From DASWIG01 sp965371445 (GTDB lineage: Bacteria > Acidobacteriota > Thermoanaerobaculia > Multivoradales > J023), in contig CBDUYN010000005.1 in NCBI GenBank assembly GCA_965371445.1, forward strand, positions 1-64,000: DNA of 64,000 bases, given 5' to 3'. A program made the position numbers and the translations under genes. Shown here piece after piece: positions 28,158 through 36,784 of this stretch. Every line of letters starts with the position of its first letter. Positions within the stretch are counted from its first letter, which is position 1. The notes under the pieces were generated by a model. It saw nothing but the letters and a program-made list of their open reading frames with translations. It was not told where the DNA came from and ran no database searches.

Positions 28158-29768
28158 CTACGCAGCCGCCGATTTCGGCGGCTCTGACTGGAGCACCCGC
28201 GAGCCCTGAATGACCTCCGCCAGCTGCTCGTCGGGGAGGTGCGTCAGGTCCGCCGCGGCAGACTTCATCTCCTGGTGCTCGACGGCACGCGAGAGGACTT
28301 CCTGGCGGGTGGCGCCCGACTTCTTGCCCAGGAAGGGCTTGGTCACCAGATAAAGGACGTCGCGAACCGACATGGTGCGCAGGAAGTGCCGTAAGAGCCG
28401 GAGCGTCGCGATGGGGTAGTGCAGGAACTTGTAGACGATCAGACGCTTGAGCTCTTCCTGGCGGACCCGGTGGATCTCCTCGCCCGAGAGGATCGTCGGA
28501 TCGATCGTCGAGCACTTGAAGTACTTGTACCAGTCTTTTTCGTCGTCGACGAGGCCCCGTGCCACGTACTCGTTCCAGAGCGGCGTCCCGCGGTAGACGC
28601 AGAGGCGGTTGAAACCGAAGCTGTCGAGGCGCAGCTTCGAGGCGAAGCGAAAGGTCGCCCGCATGTCGTCTTCGGTCTCGTCGGGACAGCCGATGACGAA
28701 AAAGCCGTGGACGATCTCGACGTTCGCCTTTTTCGCGATGCCGATCGCGTTCTCGATCTGCTCCAGGGTCTGCTTTTTCTTGAGGCGGTCGAGGACCTTT
28801 TGCGAGCCGCTCTCGCAGCCGAACATGAGCGAGCGGCACTGCGAATCGACCATCTTCGGCAGCATCTTCAGACACGGATCGGAATCGACCCGGCCCTCAC
28901 AACCCCACTTGACCGTGTTGCCGTTCTCGATCAGGCCGTCGCAGATCTCCTCGATGCGCTTGGGCTGCAGCAGGAAGTGGTCGTCGACGAAGTAGACGCC
29001 GCCATAGCCCTGCTCCTGGAGGTGCTTGAATTCGCCGACGACGTGCTCGGCGCTGCGCGCGCGCCACTTGCCCTCGTTAAACGACGGGATGTCGCAAAAG
29101 ACGCAGGGCCAGGGACAGCCGCGCGAGGTCTGCATCGTCGTGTAGCGGTCCATCGAGACGACCGCCGGTACGTCAAGCGGCATCGACTCGATGAAGTCGA
29201 GTGCCAGGCTCTCACGGTCGGGGTAGGGCCACTGGTCGAGGTCGCGCTCGATCGGACGAGCAATGTTTGTGCGGACCGTATTGTCCGATTCCGCCCAGGT
29301 GAGGCCGTCGACCGTGTCGGGATCGTCGAGGCGCTCCAGGAGGTCGAGGATCAGCTGCTCGCCGTCGCCGCGGCAGACGTAGTCGACCTCGGGGCACTGC
29401 GTCTTGACCTGGTGGGCGTTAAGCGTTGCGAACACCCCGCCGAAGGCGAGCCGCACGTTGGGGATCGCGGCGCGGAGCTGGCGCGCCAGGACCTTGGCGT
29501 ACGGATAGGTCGTCGTCGAGAGGAACGAGAGCCCGACGAGGTCGGGCCGGAGGCGGCGGACCTCTTCGACGATGTGCTCGTTCGGGGTGTCGGGGTTGGC
29601 CTGGTCGTACATGTTGCACTCGTGGCCGCCGCGCTTCAAGACCGACGAGAGCGACATGATACCGATCGGCGGGAAGCCGATGATCTGCGGCACGCCGCGC
29701 CCCGATGGCTTGTCGGCGAGAAAGGCATAGAACTGTGGGTCACGGACGTGGACCAGGACAACGCGCAT
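28158..29768 (-). CDS. B12-binding-domain radical SAM protein
   Basis: A 536-residue protein with an N-terminal Rossmann-like cobalamin-binding-type domain (residues ~1-140; GFPPIGIMSLSSVLKRGGHE). A radical SAM barrel follows, with the 4Fe-4S motif CPWPCVFC around residue 220 (TSRGCPWPCVFCDIPSF). The canonical cobalamin-ligand DxHxxG is absent at the expected position (MYDQANPD), so the domain may not bind B12 through His. The start at 29768 is chosen because GGAGG lies about six bases upstream; an in-frame GTG at 29774 is less well placed. It faces the giant kinase copy 2 tail to tail. The substrate is unknown. Confidence 0.85.
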   Translation of the reverse strand: MRVVLVHVRDPQFYAFLADKPSGRGVPQIIGFPPIGIMSLSSVLKRGGHECNMYDQANPDTPNEHIVEEVRRLRPDLVGLSFLSTTTYPYAKVLARQLRAAIPNVRLAFGGVFATLNAHQVKTQCPEVDYVCRGDGEQLILDLLERLDDPDTVDGLTWAESDNTVRTNIARPIERDLDQWPYPDRESLALDFIESMPLDVPAVVSMDRYTTMQTSRGCPWPCVFCDIPSFNEGKWRARSAEHVVGEFKHLQEQGYGGVYFVDDHFLLQPKRIEEICDGLIENGNTVKWGCEGRVDSDPCLKMLPKMVDSQCRSLMFGCESGSQKVLDRLKKKQTLEQIENAIGIAKKANVEIVHGFFVIGCPDETEDDMRATFRFASKLRLDSFGFNRLCVYRGTPLWNEYVARGLVDDEKDWYKYFKCSTIDPTILSGEEIHRVRQEELKRLIVYKFLHYPIATLRLLRHFLRTMSVRDVLYLVTKPFLGKKSGATRQEVLSRAVEHQEMKSAAADLTHLPDEQLAEVIQGSRVLQSEPPKSAAA

Positions 29769-29846
29769 CTGCACCTCCGGTGTCGGTCGTTGAGAACGGC
29801 GCGATCATACACGAGCGCGGTTCCGGGCGCAAACACGCCTCTTGGA

Positions 29847-29880
29847 TGCTGGGAGCGCAGGCGCACGCCTGCTTCTTCGG
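29847..29880 (+). repeat. dispersed palindromic repeat, copy A
   Basis: TGCTGGGAGCGCAGGCG...GCCTGCTTCTTCG matches the palindromic intergenic repeat clustered at 40.1 kb. It is a single copy between the radical SAM gene and the NHL gene. The core GCAGGCGcaCGCCTGC is a near-perfect inverted repeat. Confidence 0.6.
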
Positions 29881-30012
29881 CCCTCCTGTCGCGGGGCCCC
29901 CTGGCGAGCCTACTCGACGCGCTTCAGGGCGAACTTTCGGGTCCCGTGTGGAGCGCCCTTCTATTGGAGAAAAGCCTGACCAGAGGAAATCCGGCGCCAG
30001 GTTAGTTGTCGC

Positions 30013-30041
30013 TTGCTCCGACGAGGAGATGGACCTATAAT
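30013..30041 (+). promoter_or_regulatory. sigma-70-type promoter for riboswitch-NHL gene
   Basis: TTGCTC (30013-30018) and a perfect TATAAT (30036-30041) are spaced by 17 bases. The predicted transcript would start near 30048, about 20 bases before the GEMM-like element, so the element would lie in the 5' leader of the NHL gene. Confidence 0.65.
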
Positions 30042-30067
30042 CGGCTGTCCAAACATAGGGACCTCGT

Positions 30068-30163
30068 AAAGGGCACAGCCGGCCAGGTGCCGGTGTCGCA
30101 AAGCTACGGGCTTCACCTCTCCGGAGGGTTCGCTCTCCCGAAGATCGCCGAGTTGCCGAGGGT
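30068..30163 (+). ncRNA. GEMM-like (cyclic di-GMP-I / cGAMP class) riboswitch
   Basis: The leader holds GGGCACAG, a short stem CCGGC-CAGGT-GCCGG, then GTCGCAAAGCTACGGGCTT. A GC-rich hairpin follows, then AAGATCGCCGAGTTGCCGA. The GCAAAGCyACGGG...GAnnGCCGrGTTGCCGA order matches the GEMM family consensus seen in Geobacter-type riboswitches. It sits between a strong promoter and a gene for a secreted protein, a typical location. The P2 stem is shorter than usual and a GAAA tetraloop is not obvious. Cyclic di-GMP versus 3',3'-cGAMP preference cannot be decided by eye. Confidence 0.62.
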
Positions 30164-30204
30164 CACCGCAGTTGCAGCTCTCTTTTGGAGCGCAGGAGGT
30201 GTCG

Positions 30205-31518
30205 ATGTCGGCGCGCACGGAGCAAGCTCGTACGCCAAGGTGGTCCTGGCTGATCCTGGTCCTGGGGGTCGTCGCCTCGTGCGGCTGGTCCTGGGCACAG
30301 ACGGTGCCCGTCTACGTCGCCGAGTGGGGGTCTTTCGGCTCCGGAGCCGGGGATTTCAACGCGCCGGCCGGCATTGCCGTCGACAGCCACGGTGAGGTCT
30401 ACGTCGCCGATGCCCGCAACCACCGGATCCAGAAATTCGACGCCAACGGTACGTTCCTCACCGCCTGGGGATCGCTAGGTTCCGGCGTCGGGGAGATGTG
30501 GCATCCCCTGGGCCTCGCGGTGGATTCCGCGGATCGGGTCTACGTCGTGGACTCGGCGAATTCCCGGATCCAGATTTTCGACCGTACGGGAGCCTACCTC
30601 GATCATTGGGGAAGCGTGACCTCACAGCCGGCGGATGGTGAGTTCTTCTGGCCGAGCGGCGTGGCGGTGAGCTCGCAGGACCAGGTCTACGTGACCGACC
30701 AGGGCTCTCTCGACAGGATCTGGGGCCACAACGTCCAGGTCTTCGAGGCGACCGGCGATTTCCTCTACAGGTGGGGCGTGTCGGGCACCGGGGTAGGCAA
30801 CTTCGTCTTTCCGTCGGGCATCGCGATCGACGCCTCCGATGCCGTCTATGTCGCCGACACCGGGAATCACCGGATCCAGAAGTCCGATGCCCTGGGAAAT
30901 TTCGTGCAGGCCTTCGGGGGGTTCGGCACCGGCGCCGGGCAGCTCAACCAGCCGCGTGGCCTCGCGGTCGACGCCGCCGGTGCGCTCTATGTGGCCGACT
31001 GGGCCAACCACCGGGTGCAGGTCTTCGACGCCACAGGTATCGCCACGGTCAGCTGGGGGGTAGCGGGCACGGGCGGCGGCGAGTTCTTGTTCCCGTTTTT
31101 CGTCGCGGTCGACGCGGCGGGCAACGTCTTCGTCTCCGACACGCTCAACCACCGGGTCCAGAAATTCAGCTTCGGACGGCAGATCGACGTCGTCGTGAAG
31201 CCGGGCGGCGGGACGCCCTCGGTCAACCTCCGGTCGAACGGACTCTTGAAGGTGGCGGTGCTGAGCGACGCGAGCTTCGACGCCACCGAAATCGATCCCC
31301 TGACCGTGAGGCTCGGGCCGGCCGGCGCGGGCATCTTCCATGCCCAGGGGCACTTCGACGACCTGGACGGCGACGGCTACCTCGACCTCCTCCTGCACTT
31401 CCGGATCCAGGACCTGGGGGTCGACTGCGGCGACACGTCGATGACGTTCTCGGCCGTGACCATGAGTGGTGAGGCCGTGGCGGCCACCGTGTCGATCGTG
31501 ACGACCGGGTGCCCCTGA
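30205..31518 (+). CDS. secreted NHL-repeat beta-propeller protein
   Basis: A 437-residue protein with a signal peptide (WLILVLGVVASCGWSWA). About six NHL repeats follow, each with the pattern GxAVDSxGxVYVADxxNHRIQKFDANG. A C-terminal module (VNLRSNGLLKVAVLS, then DLDGDGYLDLLLHF) is a beta-sandwich-type domain often found in secreted proteins of such bacteria. The ATG at 30205 has AGGAGGT at the ideal distance. Expression is probably controlled by the GEMM-like riboswitch, which would link this surface protein to cyclic-dinucleotide signalling. The ligand or partner of the propeller is unknown. Confidence 0.88.
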   Translation: MSARTEQARTPRWSWLILVLGVVASCGWSWAQTVPVYVAEWGSFGSGAGDFNAPAGIAVDSHGEVYVADARNHRIQKFDANGTFLTAWGSLGSGVGEMWHPLGLAVDSADRVYVVDSANSRIQIFDRTGAYLDHWGSVTSQPADGEFFWPSGVAVSSQDQVYVTDQGSLDRIWGHNVQVFEATGDFLYRWGVSGTGVGNFVFPSGIAIDASDAVYVADTGNHRIQKSDALGNFVQAFGGFGTGAGQLNQPRGLAVDAAGALYVADWANHRVQVFDATGIATVSWGVAGTGGGEFLFPFFVAVDAAGNVFVSDTLNHRVQKFSFGRQIDVVVKPGGGTPSVNLRSNGLLKVAVLSDASFDATEIDPLTVRLGPAGAGIFHAQGHFDDLDGDGYLDLLLHFRIQDLGVDCGDTSMTFSAVTMSGEAVAATVSIVTTGCP

Positions 31519-31669
31519 GCGGGTTCGTGCGCGGTGCAGTGCCGAGGCCGAGACGGCCGACAGCGACGAGGACGAGACTGAGGTCGACTACGACATCTGA
31601 TCTCGGTCCTCCGGTGGGACGCCGTGCCGAGTTGTGCCGGGTTTTTACCAAAAGGCGACAGGAGAGCGG

Positions 31670-31698
31670 TGGAATCCCTCCCGCCGTCCCGCTATGAT
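31670..31698 (+). promoter_or_regulatory. putative promoter for dsbA-like gene
   Basis: TATGAT (31693-31698) is preceded at 17 bases by a weak -35, TGGAAT. The leader of about 110 bases contains a small hairpin (GATGCC / GGCATC). The 31519-31816 gap shows nothing else recognisable. Confidence 0.35.
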
Positions 31699-31816
31699 GC
31701 GCTCCGAGAGAGGGATGCCCTCGGGGCATCGCCGCCACCGAAGTGTCCTGGCGCTTACCGCGCCGAAGCTTTTTCCAATCTAAGAGACGGAGATTCCGTC
31801 GACAGGAGAGCCCCCC

Positions 31817-32758
31817 ATGTACAAGCTCCGTAGAACGTCCACCCTGATTGCCCTGGCTGCCCTGATCCTGTCGGTCTTCGGCGTGGCGGCGGCCGTCGCC
31901 GACGACGCCGAGGATCGCAATGCCAAGATCCTCGCCAACTTGAAGCTCCAGTTCCAGCAGCTCCGTGAGATTGAAGTCATCATGGGTGAGATCAGCCCGA
32001 GCGGCTTCGGCGGCCTCGACCAGGGGTCCTTCACCATCCAGACGCCGCGTGGTCCGCAGCCCCAGAAGTTCCTCGTGTCGGCCGACGACACCCGGCTCTA
32101 CATGGTCAGCGAGCCGTTTGACGTCAGCAAGAGCAAGGCCGACATCGACGCCCAGCTCACGCAGGAGACCGCGGCCAAGGCCGAGGCGGCCGCCAACCGC
32201 AGCCAGGAGCTCGCGGCCGCCGTCGCCGGGCTGCCGGTGCGCGGCAACCCCGACGCCAAGGTGACCATCGTCGAGTTCTCCGACTTCCAGTGCCCCTACT
32301 GCGCCCGAGGTGCCACCACCGTCGAACAGATCCTGGAGAAGTACGGCGACGACGTCAAGGTGGCCTTCAAGCACTTCCCGCTCGACTTCCACCCGTGGGC
32401 CCGGCCGGCCGCCGTCGCCTCCCACTGCGCCGGCCAGCAGGATGACGACGCCTTCTGGTCGCTTCACGACCAGTACTTCGCCAACCAGAAGCAGATCACT
32501 CCCGACAACGTCCTCGCCAAGTCGAAGGAGTATCTGGCCGACAGCGGCATCGACATGGAGCTCTGGTCGACCTGCGCCGAGGACAAGGAGTCCGACGCCT
32601 ACAAGGCGGCCGAGGCCACGGTGACCGCCGACGTGGCCTTTGGCCAGAGGCACGGGGTCAGCGGAACGCCGGGATTTTTCGTCAACGGCCGGTTCCTGAA
32701 CGGCGCTCAGCCTCTGAACGCCTTCGAGCCGCTGATCGCCGAAGCCAAGAACGACTGA
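31817..32758 (+). CDS. DsbA-family thiol-disulfide oxidoreductase, exported
   Basis: A 313-residue protein with a signal peptide (LIALAALILSVFGVAAA). It has an N-terminal region with EVIMGEISPSGFGGL and a helical linker. The thioredoxin-like domain starts at NPDAKVTIVEFSDFQCPYC. The redox motif CPYC is at residues 159-162 and the cis-Pro loop is GVSGTPGFFVNG. This fits the Thioredoxin_4/DsbA-like family that forms or isomerises disulfides in the envelope. An AGGAGAG Shine-Dalgarno precedes the ATG. The two extra Cys (SHCAGQ, STCAED) are common in the family. Confidence 0.9.
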   Translation: MYKLRRTSTLIALAALILSVFGVAAAVADDAEDRNAKILANLKLQFQQLREIEVIMGEISPSGFGGLDQGSFTIQTPRGPQPQKFLVSADDTRLYMVSEPFDVSKSKADIDAQLTQETAAKAEAAANRSQELAAAVAGLPVRGNPDAKVTIVEFSDFQCPYCARGATTVEQILEKYGDDVKVAFKHFPLDFHPWARPAAVASHCAGQQDDDAFWSLHDQYFANQKQITPDNVLAKSKEYLADSGIDMELWSTCAEDKESDAYKAAEATVTADVAFGQRHGVSGTPGFFVNGRFLNGAQPLNAFEPLIAEAKND

Positions 32759-33030
32759 TCGCTTCCTCCTGCACTCACGCCGCCGGGCGCCGGCCGGCAG
32801 GCGTTGACCCGCCGTTCGTAGAGGGCTCGCCTTCGGCGCGGCGAAGACCCGGGAGCCGCCTGCCGGGTCTCGAGGTCGACGGGCTCGAAGCGGACACCGC
32901 CTCGCAGCGTTCGGTACCGAACGGCGCGCCTTTGCGAGGGCCAGGAAAAATGAGTAGCCAGAAGTCTTCAAGGCCACGAGCGCCGGTGGGAGACTCTGGC
33001 GCGAGACCCGGGCCTTGCTCAGGTCCTATC

Positions 33031-33039
33031 TGTTACGAT
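33031..33039 (+). promoter_or_regulatory. extended -10 promoter, possibly leaderless
   Basis: TGTTACGAT fits TGnTAnnnT. The expected start near 33046 coincides with the ATG at 33047 and no Shine-Dalgarno is visible, so the transcript may be leaderless. Confidence 0.35.
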
Positions 33040-33046
33040 GACGGCC

Positions 33047-34135
33047 ATGTCAGCGCCTGCCATGTCAACGCTACGTCCCACGCCCGAACGGCTCGCCGAG
33101 GTCGACTTCTCGATGCCGGGGCTCACCGGCGTCGACGAGATCGTCGTCACCGGACCCGGCGGTCCGGACATCGCGAGCCCCGACGACCTGGCCGGGCAGG
33201 AGGTCTGGGTGCGCGCCTCCTCGAGCTACCACGAAAGCCTCCAGCGGCTCGACCGGCGCCTGCGCGCGGCCGGCCGTCCCGGCATCCGCATCCACCTCGC
33301 CGACGAGTTCCTGGAGGACGAGGACCTCCTCGAGATGGCCAACGCCGGGCTCGTGCCCATGATCGTCGTCGACTCGCACAAGGCGGGCTTGTGGGTCCAG
33401 GTCTTTTCCGAGATCACCCTCCACCCGAAGGCCGCGGTGCGAACGGGCGGCGAGATCGCCTGGGCGATCCGCAAGGAGAGCCCCGGGCTGCGCGCGGTGA
33501 TCGACGAGTTCATCCGCGGTCACAAGAAGGGGACGCTTTTCGGCAACATCCTCTTCAAGCGCTACTACGTGAGCACCCGCTGGGCGCGCAACGCCCTCGC
33601 CGAAGAGGAGGTGGCGCGCTTCCGCCACACCGTCGAGCTTTTCCGGCGCTACGCCGCCGAGTACGACTTCGACTACCTGCTGGTTATGGCCCAGGGCTAC
33701 CAGGAGTCGCGCCTCGACCAGAGCGTGCGCTCCAGCGCCGGCGCCATTGGCGTGATGCAGCTCCTGCCCTCGACCGCCGCCGATCCGGCGATCGGCATCC
33801 CCGAGATCGAGGAGCTGGAGGCCAATATCCACGCCGGGGTCAAGTACCTGCGCCACATCCACGAAACCTACCTCGCCGACGCCGATCTCGATCCGCTGAA
33901 CCGGCACCTTTTCGCCTTCGCCGCCTACAACGCCGGCCCCAACCGCGTCCGTCGCCTGCGCCAGAAGGCCGCCGAGATGGGTTTGGATCCCAACGTCTGG
34001 TTCGGCAACGTCGAGATGGTGGCGGCGCGGGACATCGGGCGCGAGACGGTACAATACGTGGGCAACATCTCGAAGTATTACGTCGCCTACCGGCTCCTCG
34101 CCGCGCAGCTCGCGAAGCGGGAAGAGATCCGCTAA
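33047..34135 (+). CDS. MltF-like lytic transglycosylase, N-terminally truncated
   Basis: A 362-residue protein with the last part of a family-3 solute-binding-like domain (PERLAEVDFSMPGL, DEIVVTGPGG, EVWVRASSSYHESL). An SLT lytic transglycosylase domain follows, with the catalytic Glu in MAQGYQESRLDQ and motifs GAIGVMQLLPSTA and FAAYNAGPNRVRRL. Full-length relatives carry a signal peptide and about 130 more residues before the VDFS segment. Here the frame begins at the TPER position, so export signal and half of the regulatory domain are missing. The upstream 280 bases show no matching fragment. It is either a pseudogene or a cytoplasmic derivative. The ATG at 33038 is an alternative start. 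Confidence 0.72.
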   Translation: MSAPAMSTLRPTPERLAEVDFSMPGLTGVDEIVVTGPGGPDIASPDDLAGQEVWVRASSSYHESLQRLDRRLRAAGRPGIRIHLADEFLEDEDLLEMANAGLVPMIVVDSHKAGLWVQVFSEITLHPKAAVRTGGEIAWAIRKESPGLRAVIDEFIRGHKKGTLFGNILFKRYYVSTRWARNALAEEEVARFRHTVELFRRYAAEYDFDYLLVMAQGYQESRLDQSVRSSAGAIGVMQLLPSTAADPAIGIPEIEELEANIHAGVKYLRHIHETYLADADLDPLNRHLFAFAAYNAGPNRVRRLRQKAAEMGLDPNVWFGNVEMVAARDIGRETVQYVGNISKYYVAYRLLAAQLAKREEIR

Positions 34136-34162
34136 ACGCTATCCGTCGCTGCGCAGCCAACC

Positions 34163-35455
34163 ATGGCCGACTACGACGTCTTCCTCAGCCACCACCCGGA
34201 CGACCTCCCCCTCGTCAAGGACGTCGCCCGACGCCTCCGGGAGGACGACGTCACGGTATTCCTCGACGACCGAGTACCGCCTGCGCCACAACGGCGAGGA
34301 AGACGTGAGCCTCGATCCCACCGACGTGCCGGGACCGCTCGGCGCGGTGCTGCCGTCGTTTACCATCCACACCCCGGGGCCCGGACGGTCGTCCTCTACG
34401 ACGTGGACAGCCGGATTCCCAACCTGGCCCTCATGAAGCTGAGCACGTTCTACAAGGAACGCGGTTGCCGCATCGTTCTCGCGCGGGAAATCACCTGCCA
34501 ACCCGGTGACCAACACTTTGCCAGCGTCGTTTTCCAGACGGGCTCCTCGCGGAAGAAGATCGAGGGGTTGAGACAGATCTACGGTCAGGACATCGAGATC
34601 GGAGGGTCGGGCGTCGACCTCACCAAGAGACTGCCGCCGGAGGTGGACGGCTGTTTCCCTGACTACTCGCTTTACGGGCATGACCATTATGCGCTCGGCT
34701 TCCTCACCCGCGGCTGCATCAAGCGCTGTGCGTTCTGCGTCGTGCCCATCAAGGAGGGACGGCTGGCGCCCGAACCCGGATCGTTCTCGGCCTTCGTGCC
34801 CGCCAGCCAACGAAACGTCATGCTCTTGGACGATAATCTACTCGCATTTCCCGGAGCCGATTCGCTCTTGGAGGAGATGGCTGCAAGGGACTACGCCGTC
34901 AATTTCTCTCAGACCCTCGACATCGCATATCTCACCGAGGCGAAGTTCAAGCTTCTGTTGAGGATCGACTCCCGGAATGCTCGCTTCACCCGTCAGAGGA
35001 TCTACTTCAGCCTCAATCATTCCGGCCAGATCAAGCTCTTCGAAAGGCGGCGGGAGATGATGAGAGCGTTCGGCGAGGACTGTGTCAGCGTTGTCGCGAT
35101 GTATGGCTTCGACACCAGCTTGAGCCAGGACTATCAGCGCTGGCTGATGTTGAGAAAAATGCGCCTTGTCCCCTTCTTTCAGGAGTATTGGCCGATCGAG
35201 GGCGTGACGGGGCGTTTACCCCGGCCGTTCTTCGACATGGATCTGGACGAGGTGATCCGGCTGACCTTCCGCAGCAACGGACAGAACTGGGAGAAGTATC
35301 TGCGTTGGCTGAACCGGCTCTACTACGAGACTTTTGGCAGATATTACCTTCCCTTGGTGAAAATCATCTACCGTTACAACAACCGCGAGCGCATCCGTCG
35401 CTATCTTGAGCGACCGCAGCTCCTGACCAGTGACATGTATCGATCATATCGGTAG
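34163..35455 (+). CDS. mosaic ORF: TIR-domain fragment fused to radical SAM protein
   Basis: The first ~36 residues (MADYDVFLSHHPDDLPLVKD...VTVFLD) are the start of a TIR domain that stops before the rest of the fold. A ~35-residue Arg/Pro-rich linker follows (codons ~37-72). The same DNA read in the +1 frame gives a more protein-like sequence (EYRLRHNGEEDVSLDP...). The remaining ~355 residues are a radical SAM protein starting at VVLYDVDSRIPNLALMKLS, with the 4Fe-4S motif CIKRCAFC. The native radical SAM start codon seems lost, which suggests recombination joined pieces of two or three genes. The radical SAM part may still be made. Its substrate is unknown. Confidence 0.65.
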   Translation: MADYDVFLSHHPDDLPLVKDVARRLREDDVTVFLDDRVPPAPQRRGRREPRSHRRAGTARRGAAVVYHPHPGARTVVLYDVDSRIPNLALMKLSTFYKERGCRIVLAREITCQPGDQHFASVVFQTGSSRKKIEGLRQIYGQDIEIGGSGVDLTKRLPPEVDGCFPDYSLYGHDHYALGFLTRGCIKRCAFCVVPIKEGRLAPEPGSFSAFVPASQRNVMLLDDNLLAFPGADSLLEEMAARDYAVNFSQTLDIAYLTEAKFKLLLRIDSRNARFTRQRIYFSLNHSGQIKLFERRREMMRAFGEDCVSVVAMYGFDTSLSQDYQRWLMLRKMRLVPFFQEYWPIEGVTGRLPRPFFDMDLDEVIRLTFRSNGQNWEKYLRWLNRLYYETFGRYYLPLVKIIYRYNNRERIRRYLERPQLLTSDMYRSYR

Positions 35456-35670
35456 TGGCCGCATGCCCCAGCGAGCGGCCAGGACGTCGAGGCCGGCCTC
35501 GAGCGCGACCAGGGCCTTTGTGCCTAGCTGGTGCCGGCCGTCCACGAGCTGATCGCGAAGTACCGCGCCGCATAGAGCCAGCCCGTGCCGTCCTGCGCCG
35601 CTTCCGCGACGATCTCGACGGCGCGTCCGGCCGGATCACGGGCCGGCCGGCAAAGCACGAGGGCTTCGGC

Positions 35671-35680
35671 TGTGCTAGGT
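35671..35680 (+). promoter_or_regulatory. putative extended -10 promoter for DUF4003 gene
   Basis: TGTGCTAGGT(T) provides TGCTAGGTT, an extended -10 match, inside a 17-base segment (TTCGGCTGTGCTAGGTT) nearly identical to one upstream of hsdM at 36779-36795. No -35 is evident. Confidence 0.35.
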
Positions 35681-35731
35681 TGAGGACGTCATTGCCCGAG
35701 CGCAGATACAGACCCCGCTCAGGAGAGAACC

Positions 35732-36700
35732 ATGTCCCAGACCCCCTACGTTCCCGACGACCCCATGGCGCGCTTCCGCGCCGTTTACGACGCTTTAAAC
35801 GCCGGACGCCGGTGGTACCAGAACGCCTCCTCACTGTGCTTCGCGGCGATGATCGCGGTGCGCTGTCCCGGCGAGGCCGCCGACGTCGCCGCCGGCATCC
35901 GCCGGCTCGCCGACGAGCTCAAGGAGGAGGCCAGCTGGACGAGCTCCCTGGCGAACGACCAACGCTTCATCGCCGGCACGATCCTGCTCCTCCACGACGA
36001 CACCGCCAGCGCCTTCTCGGCCGAGCTCCAACGAGCCCGCGGTCTCTTCCGCCAGGCGGGATTGCGGCGCAGCGAGGCCCACGAGATGATGGCGGCCCTG
36101 ATCCTTCGGTTCCGGGCGGAATCGCCGGTGACCGCGGCGACGGTCGAGCGGCTGTGCTCGATCTACGAGGAGATGAAGCGCCACCACTGGTGGCTGACGG
36201 GACCCGACGACTTCCCGGCCTGCGCGCTGCTCACCGCCCACGACGCCTCCCCCGAGCAGATCGGGCGCGGCACCGAGGCCATCTACCAGGCGCTCAAGGA
36301 CGAGGGCTTGGCGACCGGCGATCCCCTGCAGACGGTCTCGCACGTCCTCTACCTGGCGGGGTGCGACGCGCGGGTGGTCGCCCGTCGCTTCCGCGAGCTG
36401 GCTGAGGCCTTCCGCGCCCGGCGGGTGAGGATCTGGCAGAGCGACTACGACGAGATCGCGATCCTAAGCCTCCTCGACCGGCCTGTGGCGCAGGTCGTGG
36501 AGCGCGTCCTCGGGCACCGCAAGGCGATGAAGCAGCTCTCGCCAAGCCCCGACAGCTCGCTGAGCTTCAAATTGGCGGCGAGCGTCGCCTTCCTCGACCT
36601 GGCGCAGCTTGACCAGGCGACGGCAGCGATCGCCGACGTCAAGGTGCTGCTCGACATGCAGGCCATCATCCAGGCCCAGCAGGCCGCGGCCGCGGCATGA
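35732..36700 (+). CDS. DUF4003 family protein
   Basis: A 322-residue soluble, mostly helical protein that resembles the DUF4003 family. It has conserved-looking segments RRLADELKEEASWTSSLAND, GRGTEAIYQALKDEG and HVLYLAGCDA. Function is unknown; no catalytic motif or membrane segment is visible. The ATG has AGGAGAG upstream. The 35456-35731 gap before it holds no intact gene. One frame there ends LVPAVHELIAKYRAA, which may be a gene tail remnant. Confidence 0.72.
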   Translation: MSQTPYVPDDPMARFRAVYDALNAGRRWYQNASSLCFAAMIAVRCPGEAADVAAGIRRLADELKEEASWTSSLANDQRFIAGTILLLHDDTASAFSAELQRARGLFRQAGLRRSEAHEMMAALILRFRAESPVTAATVERLCSIYEEMKRHHWWLTGPDDFPACALLTAHDASPEQIGRGTEAIYQALKDEGLATGDPLQTVSHVLYLAGCDARVVARRFRELAEAFRARRVRIWQSDYDEIAILSLLDRPVAQVVERVLGHRKAMKQLSPSPDSSLSFKLAASVAFLDLAQLDQATAAIADVKVLLDMQAIIQAQQAAAAA

Positions 36701-36722
36701 GGCCTAGCTAGCGGCCGTGCCT

Positions 36723-36759
36723 CGCGGGCCTTGTCTTCGCTCCGGTCGACCGGCCCGCG
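36723..36759 (+). terminator. GC-rich hairpin after DUF4003 gene, possible terminator
   Basis: CGCGGGCC pairs perfectly with GGCCCGCG across a 21-base loop. There is no following T-run, so it would need Rho or act only as a 3' stabilising hairpin. Confidence 0.3.
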
Positions 36760-36784
36760 ATGCGTTCGCCATGGCGAATTCGGC

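Noticed and set aside
28419..30005. A 528-codon plus-strand frame
   Set aside because: It is antisense to the radical SAM gene and biased to Val/Asp/Glu/Leu as expected for shadow translation.
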